A DNA stretch of 64,000 bases from Streptomyces sp. NBC_01717 (GCF_036248255.1 NZ_CP109178.1:2666001-2730000); one strand, 5' to 3'; numbered from the stretch's first letter, positions 51,301 to 60,386 are shown. The notes: generated by a model not told the origin, from the sequence alone. Translations and numbers: made by a program.

Positions 51301-51923
51301 CCGGTGAGGTTGGTGGTGACTGAGGAGAGGGAGGGCGGGCCGAAGGTGACCTTGCCGCCCTGGGCGAGCAGGCCCACCGAGCCGGTGTCGTGGCGGTGGT
51401 CCTCGGTGTGGAGGAGCCGCTTGCCGTCGACATGTACCGTCAGCTCGGGTCCGTCGACTGCCACTTCGAGGTCATGGGGTCTTGCGGCCGCCGCTCCTGG
51501 AAGCGGAGCGGTGGCGAGTGTGTCGCCGCCGGCCAGGTCGTAGAGCCGTATGCGGGAGCGGCCGGGGTCGAGGGCGATCGCGTATCCAGTCGAGCCGTCG
51601 AGGGCGGCCCGGAACACCAACGCGCCTACGGAGGAAGAGGATTGGGGCGTTATGCGGGCCGCGTACGTGCCCTTGGCCGCGAGTTGCTGCTCGGACAGGG
51701 CGAGGGCGGGCCCGCGACGGCCGGCTGTCGCCTTCTGGCCGCCGTCGGAGGTGCGGGTCCAGGTGCCGGTGACGGGGATGGGGTCGGGAATCGGGGTGGC
51801 GGCGGGGGTCGCTCCGGCGGCGCTCGGGGCGGCGGCCTGTGCTGCGGGGAGGATGCCTCCGAGAGGCAGCAGGGTGGCGGCGGTTCCTCCGGCGAGCAGG
51901 AGGGTACGGCGGGACACGCTCAT
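48351..51923 (-). CDS. Tat-exported multidomain GH32 fructanase
   Basis: This 1190-aa secreted glycoside hydrolase starts MSVSRRTLLLAGGTAATLLP, a twin-arginine-type signal (SRRTLL). Residues about 45-590 hold three LamG/concanavalin-like beta-sandwich modules that probably bind polysaccharide. The GH32 five-blade propeller begins near 600: nucleophile Asp in TSDPCGLLHYDGEYHLFHQ, stabilising Asp in TFRDPKV, acid/base Glu in WECPDFFPL. The usual NDPNG is changed to SDPCG. A C-terminal GH32 beta-sandwich and a further LamG-like module follow. It should cut levan or inulin outside the cell. A good AGGAG precedes the ATG. It is the last gene of the fructan operon. Confidence 0.9.
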   Translation of the reverse strand: MSVSRRTLLLAGGTAATLLPLGGILPAAQAAAPSAAGATPAATPIPDPIPVTGTWTRTSDGGQKATAGRRGPALALSEQQLAAKGTYAARITPQSSSSVGALVFRAALDGSTGYAIALDPGRSRIRLYDLAGGDTLATAPLPGAAAARPHDLEVAVDGPELTVHVDGKRLLHTEDHRHDTGSVGLLAQGGKVTFGPPSLSSVTTNLTGWTTSGGTWTASLLGWRAAPTQGATARAITTTQTYDTALQADLLLHDASAIASLLVRTDATATHGYGVQVDTDQGRLRLYRIDGNVTLGTYATTIKADTVYRLRIEAEHDELRVHWQTNFFSPDGYSPVITAQDSTHTKGRLAVSASAGEVSFENIAAADLATGLQGWTARSGTWTPDLRGIRGENGLRTAPSTDGDLVARADITPGDRSSSAGLVLRASANGSGGYEARLEAGRNAVVLLDRSSSARLASASGPVRRITAGSTYRVEARATGRTIEVYVDGVRALKTRVSRTKGATFGTAAAHGTSYFQNVEVHSTADYFTKPYRPTYHYSQLTGSTSDPCGLLHYDGEYHLFHQDEGRWAHAVSTDLVHWQPLPITLPWNAYGHCWTGCAVVDADDTSGLFDGGSGLIAYYTSYHPDKPGGNASVRIAYSKDNGRSWQLHGGSTPAVQNPGGPDAGWTFRDPKVIRDEVHDQWLMVVSGGDHIRFFTSTDLLTWTQVSSFGYGDWATPGVWECPDFFPLPVDGDKDKVKWVLTLSTGAVRATNGSAAQYFTGDWNGTGFTPDQKAGTVLRADSGRDYYAAMSFYGLPDDRRVWLGWMSNWDYPFSAPTGGWNGQLSTPRELTLTNTADGVRLVQRPVRELTALRSSATTRKNLSVGPDSANPLTRVTGIAYEIEAEITLGTATEVGFRLRTDGDQHTTVGYHAEAQELFVDRSASGLSDFTQYFTGRTVAPMKTTDGRVTLRVYVDSSSVEAFGGDGQAAVTSLIFPGPDADGMAFYAKGGTAHIESLKVHRLDSTFRLVDRVKPLVAAPTGGEFRSDLGNLTITPAGRWSTDSAGRAGSFDKDSNAISSHTATDLDLTTLVRLGGPDPDTGGALSLLWRASSDGTDAYCLNIDPDLRVIRLVAKANGFFDDGAALARVPALLRRGTTYPVRILTEGDRIQVFLNGERIIDVTDTTYTSGHIGLNVFGGRAAYQDTYVKQL

Positions 51924-52005
51924 GGCGGCTCCTGAGGGAGAACAGGGAGGGGGCCACGGCCCGGGGGGACGTCCACCCCGCGGGCCGTGGTCGTGTGTAA
52001 GACGG

Positions 52006-53517
52006 TCACGGCCACAGCGGCCGGGGTCCGTCGGTGAAGGCCGACGCCATTTGCCAGGCGTCGAACCGCTCCAGGGCCACGTCGCCGTCGGCACCGATCC
52101 CGACGCCGACGGCCTCGTCCGGGCGGGTGGGGTAAACGCGGGCGGTCAGGGCACGCCCGTTGGCGAAGATCTCCAGTGCGGAGTGGTCGACGAGGACGCG
52201 CAGGTCGACCCGCCCGTCGGTGCCCAACGGCAGGTCGCCGTACCTGGGTTCGGTGTCTACGGTCGGGTCGAGGCTGCTGTTCTCGCGGTGCAGTCGGAGC
52301 GTGCCCGCTCCGTCGTGGGCCCTGCTCACCTCCACGACCGTGCGTTCCGCGCCGTCCGGTGTCTCTCGGACCACGAGCCGGGCGGTCGCTCCGGTGCCCA
52401 GGCGCAGGGTCGTCTCGATGTCCAGCTGCTCCCCGCGCACGGCGGGCAGCCGGCTGTACGGGTCGTCCAGCCGGCCTGGAGCCACCTCTACGCGTTCCCG
52501 CCGCAGCACGGTCAGTTCAGGTGCGGGGGCCTGGTGCAGGCTGCCGTCCGTGTCGAGCGTGTCGACCCTCGGCAGGGACATCACGCCGCACCAGCCGGCC
52601 TGTGCGTTCGCCTCGTCGGTCCGGCCTTCCTGGAGCCAGCCGAACATGATGCGTCGGCCGTGCTCGTCGCGGGTGGACTGGGGGGCGTAGAAGTAGCGTC
52701 CGCCGTAGTCGAGGCGGTGGAGGGCGGTGGGGGTGAAGGTGTCGCCCTGGTAGCTGCCGGTCCAGTACAGGGGGTGGTGGGTGGTGCCCTCATCCCAGGC
52801 GGAAAAGACCAGGACGTCGGCGCCGTCGATGCCGAAGAGGTCGACGCACTCCCACATCGTGCCGGTCCAGTCGAGCTCGCCCTGGTTCTGCGAGGCGTCG
52901 CCGGTCAGCAGGGGGCCGACGTAGCGCCAGCTGCGCAGGTCGTCGGATTCGTACAGGAAGGCCGTTCCGCCGACGCCCCGGATGCCCGAGCCCACCAGCT
53001 GGCGCCACACCTGGCCCTCCCGCCAGACGCAGTGGTCGCGGAAGGCCGTGATGTCGACGCCCTCGGGCGGGGTGGTGATGACCGGGTTGGCCTGGTCTTT
53101 GGTCCAGTACCGCAGGTCGGCCGATCCCCTGGCCACGCAGGGGAGTTCGTGGGCTCCGTGCCTGCCCGAGTAGACGAGCGTCGGCACTCCCCCGTCGTCC
53201 ACCAGGACACCGGACCAACAGCCATCGCGGTCCGGGCCGTCCGAGCCTGGCACCAGGGCGACTGGCTCATCGGCCCAGTGCACGAGGTCGGTACTGGTGG
53301 CGTGGCCCCAGTGGATGCGGTGGTGGGCGGCGGCGAGCGGGTTGTACTGGTAGAAGAGGTGGTAGACGCCGTTCCAGTGGCTCAGCCCGTTGGGGTCGTT
53401 GAGCCAGCCGCCGGGCGAGGTGAAGTGGAAGCGGGGGCGGTGGGGGTCGCGCAGGGCGCGTTCGGCCAGCCCCTCGGCGACGGGAGTGCCGGACGGCAGG
53501 GTGAGGTCGTGGGTCAT
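52006..53517 (-). CDS. Intracellular GH32 beta-fructosidase
   Basis: This 503-aa enzyme has no signal peptide. Catalytic motifs are GGWLNDPNGLSHWNG (nucleophile Asp), FRDHCVWR (RDP-equivalent) and MWECVDLFGI (acid/base Glu), followed by a C-terminal beta-sandwich (LVDHSALEIFANGRALTARV). It should release fructose from imported fructo-oligosaccharides or sucrose. It overlaps the second ATPase gene by 4 bases (ATGA), so it belongs to the transporter operon. Confidence 0.95.
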   Translation of the reverse strand: MTHDLTLPSGTPVAEGLAERALRDPHRPRFHFTSPGGWLNDPNGLSHWNGVYHLFYQYNPLAAAHHRIHWGHATSTDLVHWADEPVALVPGSDGPDRDGCWSGVLVDDGGVPTLVYSGRHGAHELPCVARGSADLRYWTKDQANPVITTPPEGVDITAFRDHCVWREGQVWRQLVGSGIRGVGGTAFLYESDDLRSWRYVGPLLTGDASQNQGELDWTGTMWECVDLFGIDGADVLVFSAWDEGTTHHPLYWTGSYQGDTFTPTALHRLDYGGRYFYAPQSTRDEHGRRIMFGWLQEGRTDEANAQAGWCGVMSLPRVDTLDTDGSLHQAPAPELTVLRRERVEVAPGRLDDPYSRLPAVRGEQLDIETTLRLGTGATARLVVRETPDGAERTVVEVSRAHDGAGTLRLHRENSSLDPTVDTEPRYGDLPLGTDGRVDLRVLVDHSALEIFANGRALTARVYPTRPDEAVGVGIGADGDVALERFDAWQMASAFTDGPRPLWP

Positions 53518-54566
53518 GCGGCGGTGGTCTCTGCTTTCTCGGTGTCTTCGGTGGCCTCGCAGTCCGGCCGGTCGGTGGCCTTCAGGACGCGGCGGGCGAT
53601 GTCGGAGGCGGGTGCGCGCAGATGGCAGCGCACCCAGTGGGGCTGTCCGTCGTCTTCGCCGACGATGTGGCGGACAGGCTCGGTGCGGCTGCACGCGCCG
53701 TCGTCGCCGTAGGGGCAGGACGTGGGGTTGAGGATCTCCTCGCGCAGCCGGGCGCGTTCGACCGGGTCGTAGCTGCCGGCCCGCTCGGGGTCGGGCACGG
53801 CCGACAGCAGGAGGCGGGTGTAGGGGTGGGCGGGGGCGTCCATGACGGCCAGTGCGTCTCCGCCCTCGACGAGTTCGCCGGCGAACATGACCATCGTGGT
53901 GTCCGCGAGGTAGCGGGCGGAGCCCAGGTCGTGGGTGATGTAGAGCATGGCGATGTTCCGCTCGTCGCGCAGGCGCCGCATCAGGTTGAGCACGCCGACG
54001 CGCACGGAGACGTCCAGCATCGACGTCGGTTCGTCGGCCAGGATCAGGCGCGGCTCCACTGCCAGCGCACGGGCGATGGAGACGCGCTGACGCTGGCCGC
54101 CGGAGAGTTCGTGCGGGTAGGACTGGAGCATGTCCTCTGTCAGGCCGACCGTTGCCATCAGCTCGCACAGCGCCTCGCGGGTGGCGGGGCGGCCGTGCAC
54201 GACGAGGGCCCGGGTGAGGAAGTGCTCGATGCGGTGGACCGGGTTGAGCGAGCCGAAGGGGTCCTGGAACACCATCTGGACCTTGCGGCGGTACGCCCGT
54301 GACACCCGGCGCCGCTCGGTGCGCAGGACGTCCTCGCCGTCGAGCAGCACCTGTCCGGCCGAGGGCTGTTCGAGGCGGGCGAGGCAGCGGGCGATGGTGG
54401 ACTTGCCGCTGCCGGACTCGCCGACCAGGGCGGTGATCCGGCCGGCCGGGAGATCGAAGGAGACGTCGTTGACGGCACGGACGCGGCGCCGGGAGAAGAC
54501 GGTGCCGACCTGGAAGTCCTTGGTCAGGCCGCGTACGGAGAGCAGGGGTTCGGTCGGTTCGGTCAT
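53514..54566 (-). CDS. Opp/Dpp-type ABC transporter ATPase (OppF-like)
   Basis: This 350-aa ATPase has Walker A GESGSGKST, Q-loop FQDPFGSLNP, signature LSGGQRQR and Walker B LILADEPTSMLD. The C-terminal Cys-containing oligopeptide-transporter domain (SCPYGDDGACS...HWVRCHL) can hold an iron-sulfur or zinc site as in Opp/Dpp ATPases. It pairs with the next ATPase. ATGA overlaps couple it to both neighbours. In this locus it should power uptake of fructo-oligosaccharides, not peptides. Confidence 0.92.
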   Translation of the reverse strand: MTEPTEPLLSVRGLTKDFQVGTVFSRRRVRAVNDVSFDLPAGRITALVGESGSGKSTIARCLARLEQPSAGQVLLDGEDVLRTERRRVSRAYRRKVQMVFQDPFGSLNPVHRIEHFLTRALVVHGRPATREALCELMATVGLTEDMLQSYPHELSGGQRQRVSIARALAVEPRLILADEPTSMLDVSVRVGVLNLMRRLRDERNIAMLYITHDLGSARYLADTTMVMFAGELVEGGDALAVMDAPAHPYTRLLLSAVPDPERAGSYDPVERARLREEILNPTSCPYGDDGACSRTEPVRHIVGEDDGQPHWVRCHLRAPASDIARRVLKATDRPDCEATEDTEKAETTAA

Positions 54567-55528
54567 CGGGAGGCTCCTTCCGGACTGGGGGCCACACTGC
54601 GGGCCACCCAGCGGCCGGGCGCGACCTCGCGCAGGTCGGGGATGGTCATGGAGCAGTCCGAGCGGTCCTCGGGACAGCGGACGTGGAAGCCACAGCTGTC
54701 GGCGGTGCGCGGGGCGTCGAACAGGCCGGTGAGTTCGCGGCGCGGGCCGGTAAGCGGCGGGAAGGCGTTCATCAGCGCCTCGGTGTACGGGTGGAGGGGC
54801 CCCGCGAACAGGTCCTTGGCGACGGCGAGTTCCACGATCCGTCCGCCGTACATCACGCCCATGCGGTCCGACAGCTCGACCATCAGGGACATGTCGTGAG
54901 TGATGAAGAGGATGGAGAAGCCCAGCTCCCGCTGGAGGTCGCGGATCTGCGCCATGATCTCCTGCTGCACGACCACGTCGAGCGCGGTCGTCGGCTCGTC
55001 CATGATCAGCAGCCGGGGGCGGAGCGCGACGGCCATGGCGATGACCACGCGCTGGCGCATACCGCCGGACAGCTGGTGCGGGTACGCCTTCAGCCGCCCC
55101 GGGTCGATGCCCACCAGCTCCAGGAGCTCTCCCGCCCGCTCCCGCGCGACCCGCTTCTTCAGCTTCTCGTGGGTGGTGAAGATGTCGACGATCTGCTCGC
55201 CGATGGTCAGAACGGGGTTGAGGGAGTTCATCGCCGACTGGAAGACCATCGCGATCTCCCGCCATCGGAAGGCGCGCAGCTCACGTGCGTCCAGGGCGAG
55301 GACGTCCCGCCCCTGGAAGCGGATGCTGCCCGCGGTGATCTCCGCCGGGGGCTTCAGCAGCCGCATGACCGCGTTGGCGATGGTCGACTTGCCGCAGCCG
55401 GACTCTCCGGCGAGGCCGAAGATCTCTCCGGCGCCGATGGAGAAGGAGACGTCGTCGGCGCCGACCACGGTGCGTCCGTCGCCGCGGTATTCGACGCGCA
55501 GGCCGCTCAGTTCAAGTACGGGTTCCAT
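54563..55528 (-). CDS. Opp/Dpp-type ABC transporter ATPase (OppD-like)
   Basis: This 321-aa ATPase has Walker A GESGCGKST, FQSAMNSLNP, signature LSGGMRQR and Walker B LLIMDEPTTALD. The C-terminal Opp domain has DSCGFHVRCPEDRSDCS. It forms the heterodimeric motor with the downstream ATPase. It is four bases from the permease gene upstream. Confidence 0.92.
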   Translation of the reverse strand: MEPVLELSGLRVEYRGDGRTVVGADDVSFSIGAGEIFGLAGESGCGKSTIANAVMRLLKPPAEITAGSIRFQGRDVLALDARELRAFRWREIAMVFQSAMNSLNPVLTIGEQIVDIFTTHEKLKKRVARERAGELLELVGIDPGRLKAYPHQLSGGMRQRVVIAMAVALRPRLLIMDEPTTALDVVVQQEIMAQIRDLQRELGFSILFITHDMSLMVELSDRMGVMYGGRIVELAVAKDLFAGPLHPYTEALMNAFPPLTGPRRELTGLFDAPRTADSCGFHVRCPEDRSDCSMTIPDLREVAPGRWVARSVAPSPEGASR

Positions 55529-55531
55529 GGC

Positions 55532-56452
55532 TCAGCCCCTCCTCTCGCGGCGGGCACGGCGGTTGCGCAGCCTCGGGTTGGTGATCTCGTCGACCGCATA
55601 GTTGACCAGCGCGAGCGCGAACGCGACGAGCGCGATGCACAGTCCGGAGGGGACGAAGGCCCACCAGGCGCCGGTCATCAACGCGCCGTCGTTGCTGGCC
55701 CAGTACAGGTTGGTACCCCAGCTGACGACGCTGCTGTCGCCGAGGCCGAGGAATTCCAGGCCGGCCTGGGCGCCGATGCCGAAGATCACGCAGCCGAGCA
55801 GCGTGGTCATCACCACGGACGCCATGTTGGGCAGGATCTCGCGGAACATGATCCGCAGCGGGCGCTCCCCGGTGACGACCGCGGCGGCCACGAAGTCCTT
55901 GCCCCGGATCGACTTGGCCTGCGCGCGCAGGACCCGGGCCGAGCCCGCCCAGCCGGTGACGACGAGGACCAGGATCACGGTGGAGGTCCCGGGCGGCAGG
56001 AACGCGGCCAGGATGATGAGCAGCGGCAGTCCGGGCAGCAGCAGGAAGATGTTGGTGACCAGGGTCAGCGCGTCGTCCACAATGCGGCCGAAGTAGGCGG
56101 CCGCGAGGCCGACGACGATGGCGACCGCGGTCGCCACCAGCCCCACGGTGAACCCGACGAAGAGCGAGCTGCGCGCGCCCCACAGGGTGAGGGCGAGCAC
56201 GTCCTGTCCCTTGGCGGTCGTACCGAGCCAGTGTGCGGCCGAAGGGACCTGGCTGCCCGTGGAGTTGATGAGCGACGGTTCACCCGGGACGAGGACGGGA
56301 GCGAGCAGAGCCAGGAGAGCGAAGAGAGCGAGCAGCATCAGCCCGGTCATCGCCTTCTTGCTGTCGGTGAGCTGGCGTAGCAGTCCGCGCCGGCGGGAAG
56401 GGCGCGCGGGGACTGTCGGCGTGGTGGCCGTTGCGATTTCGATGGCGGTCAT
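55532..56452 (-). CDS. ABC transporter permease (DppC-like)
   Basis: This 306-aa integral membrane permease has a short cytoplasmic N-terminus (RPSRRRGLLRQL), about six hydrophobic segments and the EAA-type loop FVAAAVVTGERPLRIMFREI with LPN. The pattern HWLGTTAKGQDVLALTLWGA is the DppC/OppC periplasmic region. It partners with the DppB-like permease 14 bases upstream. Confidence 0.92.
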   Translation of the reverse strand: MTAIEIATATTPTVPARPSRRRGLLRQLTDSKKAMTGLMLLALFALLALLAPVLVPGEPSLINSTGSQVPSAAHWLGTTAKGQDVLALTLWGARSSLFVGFTVGLVATAVAIVVGLAAAYFGRIVDDALTLVTNIFLLLPGLPLLIILAAFLPPGTSTVILVLVVTGWAGSARVLRAQAKSIRGKDFVAAAVVTGERPLRIMFREILPNMASVVMTTLLGCVIFGIGAQAGLEFLGLGDSSVVSWGTNLYWASNDGALMTGAWWAFVPSGLCIALVAFALALVNYAVDEITNPRLRNRRARRERRG

Positions 56453-56466
56453 GTCGGCAGCCCCCT

Positions 56467-57444
56467 TCAGCGGACGCGGACGCGCGGGTCGAGGCGGACG
56501 TAGACGAGGTCGACGAGGAAGTTCGCAATCAGTACCGCCGCCGTGATCGTCAGGAAGATGCCCTGCATCAGCGGGTAGTCCAGGCCCTGGACAGCCATCA
56601 GCAGCTGATAGCCGATGCCGGGGTAGGCGAACACGACCTCGGTGAGCAGGGCGCCGCCGACGACGAAGCCGAGTGCCATGCCGAAGTTGGTAACGGAGGG
56701 GAGCAGGGCGTTGCGGGCGGCGTAACGGAACATGATCCGCGAGGGGCTGAGCCCCTTGGCCTCGGCCATGGTGATGTAGTCCTCGGCCGTCGTGGCGATC
56801 ATGGTGTTGCGCATGCCGAGCATCCAGCCGCCGATGGAGACCAGCACGATGGTCAATGCGGGCAGCACCAGGTGGGTGGCGACGTTGGAGAGGAATTCGC
56901 CGTTGAAGCCGGGGGTCAGTCCGACGTCGTAGGCGTGCCGCAGCGGGAACCAGCCCAGGCTCACCCCGAACAGGTACAGCGCGCCCATCGCCAGCCAGAA
57001 ATAGGGGAACGAGCCGACAAAGATCAGCAGGGGCGGGAAGGCGGAGTCGAGGACGCCGCCGCGTCGCCAGGCGGCGACGATGCCGAGCAGGTTGCCGAGC
57101 ACGGCGGCGATGACGAGCGCGACGCCACCGAGCAGCAGGGTCCAGCCGATCTGCGAGCCGATCACCTCGGAAACCGGGGTGGGGAAGCGGGTGATGGAGA
57201 TGCCGAGGTCGCCGGTGAAGACGCTCTTGACGTAAGAGACGTACTGCTCCCAGAGGGGGCGGTCGTCCAAGCCGAAAAGTTTCCGCAACTGGGCTATCTG
57301 GTTGGGCTGCATCGTGCCCTGGGCCTGCGCGAACATCCGGGAGACCGGGTCGCCCGGCATGAAGCGCGGGAGAACGAAGTTCAGGGTGATGGAGGCCCAG
57401 AAGGCGAGCAGATAGAACCCCAGGTTGCGCAGGATCAGACGCAC
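56467..57444 (-). CDS. ABC transporter permease (DppB-like)
   Basis: This 325-aa permease begins MRLILRNLGFYLLAFWASIT, with NFVLPRFMPGDPVSRM typical of DppB. The EAA loop is EDYITMAEAKGLSPSRIMFR followed by AARNALLP. It forms the channel with the DppC-like subunit. It starts about 95 bases after the binding-protein gene; GC-rich dyad symmetry in that gap could allow higher expression of the binding protein. Confidence 0.92.
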   Translation of the reverse strand: MRLILRNLGFYLLAFWASITLNFVLPRFMPGDPVSRMFAQAQGTMQPNQIAQLRKLFGLDDRPLWEQYVSYVKSVFTGDLGISITRFPTPVSEVIGSQIGWTLLLGGVALVIAAVLGNLLGIVAAWRRGGVLDSAFPPLLIFVGSFPYFWLAMGALYLFGVSLGWFPLRHAYDVGLTPGFNGEFLSNVATHLVLPALTIVLVSIGGWMLGMRNTMIATTAEDYITMAEAKGLSPSRIMFRYAARNALLPSVTNFGMALGFVVGGALLTEVVFAYPGIGYQLLMAVQGLDYPLMQGIFLTITAAVLIANFLVDLVYVRLDPRVRVR

Positions 57445-57539
57445 GGGTCGTGCTCCCTGTCAGTGGGGGGTGAACGTGTGGCTCGGTGCGCGGGGGCGGC
57501 CTTCCGGGGAGGAGAGCGGCCGCCGGTCCGCGGGCGGCG

Positions 57540-59219
57540 TCAGCCCTTGACGGGCTTCAGCGAGGTGAGCACGAGGATCGTGCTGCCGTTGCGGTTGCCG
57601 AGGGTGGCGTACGGGTTCTTCTCGGTGGGCCAGCCGGTGAAGCGGGCGTCCGTGTACGCGCCCCACTCGGGGCCGGTGAACAGCGGGACGACGGGCGCGT
57701 CCTTGTTGTACAGCGCCTGCAGACCGTTCATCTGCTCGCGCTGCGCACTCTCGTCCGTGGCGGCGGCGAAGGCGTCGATGAGCTTGTCGGCCTTCTTGTC
57801 GCCGAAGCGGTGGTAGTTTTCCGTGGCCTGCTTGCCGACCGGCTGCACCATCTTGGTCGACATCACGCCGCGGAAGTACTCGTACGGCGTGGCGCCGTTG
57901 TTGCTCCACACGATGCCGGTGTCGAAGGTGCCGGTGTTGTACGAGGACGAGACCGCCGACCAGTCGGGCGTCTTCACGATGGCGGTGATGCCGACCTTCG
58001 CGAGGTTCTGCTTGATGATGTTGGCGACCGATATCCAGTCGGAGGAGGCGGAGCCGACGGAGATGTCGAGGGTGAAGTTCTTGCCGTTCTTCAGCTTGCG
58101 CTTGCCGCCGCTCTCCTTGTAGCCGGCCGCATCCAGGGCCTTGGCCGCCGCGTCGGTGTCGTACTTCGTCCAGGTGCAGGAGGCGGCCAGCGACGTGTCA
58201 CGCCACTTGTCGTACGTGCGGGCCAGGCCCGTGCAGTCGGCGGGTTCGGCGTAGCCGTTCATCGCGACCTTGGTGATCTGGTCGCGGTCTACCGCCATGC
58301 TGAGCGCCTTGCGCACGGCCGGGTCGTCGAAGGGGGCCTTGGTGGTGTTCAGCTGCCAGTTGATCATGGCGCCGGTGGCCGGGAACCAGTAGTGGTTGTG
58401 CTTCTTGTCCTTGGCGACGAAGGACTTCTCGATGTCCGGGATGAACGACTGCGTCCAGTCCACCTCGCCGTTGGTGAAGGCGATGTTGGCGCTGTCGTTG
58501 CCGGAGAAGGCGAGCATCTGGATGCCGGTGATCTGCTGCTTCGCCGGCTGCCAGTAGTCGGGGTTCTTGCGCAGCTCGTACGACTGGCTCTGGAACTTCT
58601 CGATCTTGGTGTAAGGGCCGGTGCCGACCGGGTTCGGGTTGGTGAACTTCGCCGGGTCCTTCACCTTGGACCAGATGTGCTTCGGCAGGATGTAGTGGCC
58701 GCTGATCTCGAAGAAGGCGGTCGAGAACGCCTTGTTGAAGGAGAACTTCACCGTGTGGGCGTCGACCGCGGTGACCTTGTCCAGGTAGTCGAAGCCGCCC
58801 AGCACCTTCTTCTGGAGCTCGAAGGTGTAGACGACGTCGTCGGCGGTGAGAGCCTGGCCGTCCGACCACTTGACGCCGTCGCGCAACGTGAAGGTGAGGG
58901 ACTTGCCATCCTTGGCCTGCTCCCACTTGGTGGCCAGCCACGGCGTGTCCTTGGCATCCGCCATGCTGTGCACCGCCAGCGGCTCGTAGACCGCCTGCAG
59001 GGTCATAGGGGCGGCCTGCGGGGAGAGCGGGTTGAAGTTGCGCGTGAACGTCGCCAGATCCTCGCGCGGGATGGTGAGCAGCTGGTTGCCGGAGGTGTCA
59101 CCGCCGGCAGTGCCCGAGCCACCCGTACAGGCGGACAGGACCAGGGCTGCGGCGGCGGTCGCGGTGACCGCTCTCAGGACGGCTCGGGGCCGCCGTGAAG
59201 GTATGCGGGAAGGTGCCAT
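57540..59219 (-). CDS. Extracellular solute-binding lipoprotein (SBP_bac_5)
   Basis: This 559-aa lipoprotein has the lipobox LVLSACTGG after a basic, hydrophobic signal peptide. The fold is family 5 (peptide/nickel type): EPLAVHSMADAKDTPWLATK, KSLTFTLRDGVKWSDGQALT, ADDVVYTF and the C-terminal VVPLFTGPEWGAY. It captures the substrate for the downstream Opp-like importer. In a locus with two GH32 enzymes and a fructokinase, the ligand is more likely a fructo-oligosaccharide than a peptide. Confidence 0.9.
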   Translation of the reverse strand: MAPSRIPSRRPRAVLRAVTATAAAALVLSACTGGSGTAGGDTSGNQLLTIPREDLATFTRNFNPLSPQAAPMTLQAVYEPLAVHSMADAKDTPWLATKWEQAKDGKSLTFTLRDGVKWSDGQALTADDVVYTFELQKKVLGGFDYLDKVTAVDAHTVKFSFNKAFSTAFFEISGHYILPKHIWSKVKDPAKFTNPNPVGTGPYTKIEKFQSQSYELRKNPDYWQPAKQQITGIQMLAFSGNDSANIAFTNGEVDWTQSFIPDIEKSFVAKDKKHNHYWFPATGAMINWQLNTTKAPFDDPAVRKALSMAVDRDQITKVAMNGYAEPADCTGLARTYDKWRDTSLAASCTWTKYDTDAAAKALDAAGYKESGGKRKLKNGKNFTLDISVGSASSDWISVANIIKQNLAKVGITAIVKTPDWSAVSSSYNTGTFDTGIVWSNNGATPYEYFRGVMSTKMVQPVGKQATENYHRFGDKKADKLIDAFAAATDESAQREQMNGLQALYNKDAPVVPLFTGPEWGAYTDARFTGWPTEKNPYATLGNRNGSTILVLTSLKPVKG

Positions 59220-59294
59220 AATGGAGACTCTTTTCCTCTCTTCAACACACAGGGCGAAGACTGGGATGGGATTCCTCGGCGGGCTGATTAGCGG

Positions 59295-60317
59295 TCAGAC
59301 CGACGAGCGTTCGAGCAGCGGGCAGTCGATCGTCACCCGGTGGGTGTCGAGCGGCTGCCCGGCTGCGAGAGCGGCGAGCATGTCAATGCCCTTGGTGCCC
59401 ATGGCCTCGAAGGGCAGGGCGAGCGTCGTCAGCTTCGGCCGCAGATAGGCGGCGATGAGTTCCTGGTTGTCGAACCCCACCACGGCCACGTCGTGCGGGA
59501 TGCGCAGTCCACGTTCCTTGATCGCGTCGTACGCGCCCATCGCCATCCGGTCGTTTCCGCAGAACAGCGCGGTCGGCCGGTCGCCGGCCGGGCGGTCCAG
59601 CAGTTCGCAGGCGGCGGTATAGGCGCTGTCGGCGGTCGCCCAGCCGGGGACGACGAGGGAGGTGTCGGGGGTGATCCCGGCCTCGCGCAGGGCACGTTCG
59701 TACCCTTCGCGCCTGCCGATGGCGGCCGGGATCGCCGGGTCGAGGTTGATGAACCCGATGCGGGTGTGACCGGCATCCAGGAGCCGGCGGGTCGCCTTGT
59801 ATCCGCCCGACACCTCGTCGGGCAAGATGCACGGCAGCTCACCGTCCGCGTCGTAGCAGTTGACGAGCACCGTCGGCACCTCCCGGGCGGCCTTGGGCAG
59901 CGTGACGGCGCGGTGCCAGGTCGTGGCGTACAGCAGCCCTTCCACCCGGTGCTCCAGCATCTGGTCGAGCGCGGCGGCCTCCTGGGCGGGATCGCCCTCG
60001 CTCGCGGCGATCAGCAGGAACCTCCGGTCACCCCAGGCGCGGCTCTGCGCGCCCGTGATCACCTCCCCCGCGAACGGGCCGGTCACGATCTCGGTGATCA
60101 GCCCGAACCACCCGCTGCGGTTCGCGGCCAGCGCCCGCGCCCCGGCGTTGGGCCGGTAGCCGAGCTCGTCGATCGCCTCCAGGATCCGCCGACGGGTCTC
60201 GTCAGGGATGGAGGCACCGGGCTTGTCGTTCAGGACGAAGGAGACCGTGGTCCGCGAGACACCCGCATGGCGGGCCACATCGCTCATGGTCACGCGATGC
60301 GTCCTGTTCGTGGCCAC
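59295..60317 (-). CDS. LacI-family transcriptional repressor
   Basis: This 340-aa repressor has the N-terminal HTH VTMSDVARHAGVSRTTVSFV and hinge GYRPNAGARALAANRSG, followed by a periplasmic-binding-protein-like effector domain (CGNDRMAMGAYDAIKERGLR, VAVVGFDNQ). It lies 75 bases upstream of the binding-protein gene in the same direction and is divergent from the fructokinase. It probably represses both units until a fructose-containing inducer is bound. Confidence 0.93.
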   Translation of the reverse strand: MATNRTHRVTMSDVARHAGVSRTTVSFVLNDKPGASIPDETRRRILEAIDELGYRPNAGARALAANRSGWFGLITEIVTGPFAGEVITGAQSRAWGDRRFLLIAASEGDPAQEAAALDQMLEHRVEGLLYATTWHRAVTLPKAAREVPTVLVNCYDADGELPCILPDEVSGGYKATRRLLDAGHTRIGFINLDPAIPAAIGRREGYERALREAGITPDTSLVVPGWATADSAYTAACELLDRPAGDRPTALFCGNDRMAMGAYDAIKERGLRIPHDVAVVGFDNQELIAAYLRPKLTTLALPFEAMGTKGIDMLAALAAGQPLDTHRVTIDCPLLERSSV

Positions 60318-60374
60318 TTCCAGTCCCTTTCGGCTAGCCGGAGACGAGACACCGCCTCCAGTTTCGCGCTTTAA

Positions 60375-60386
60375 TAACGCGTGTTA
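60375..60386. promoter_or_regulatory. Near-palindromic LacI-type operator
   Basis: TAACGCGTGTTA is a 12-bp near palindrome centred on CG (two mismatched positions in one pair class), inside the 196-base divergent region between lacI and the fructokinase. It has the central CG expected of LacI-family operators. This is the only such site I see in the locus. Confidence 0.6.
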
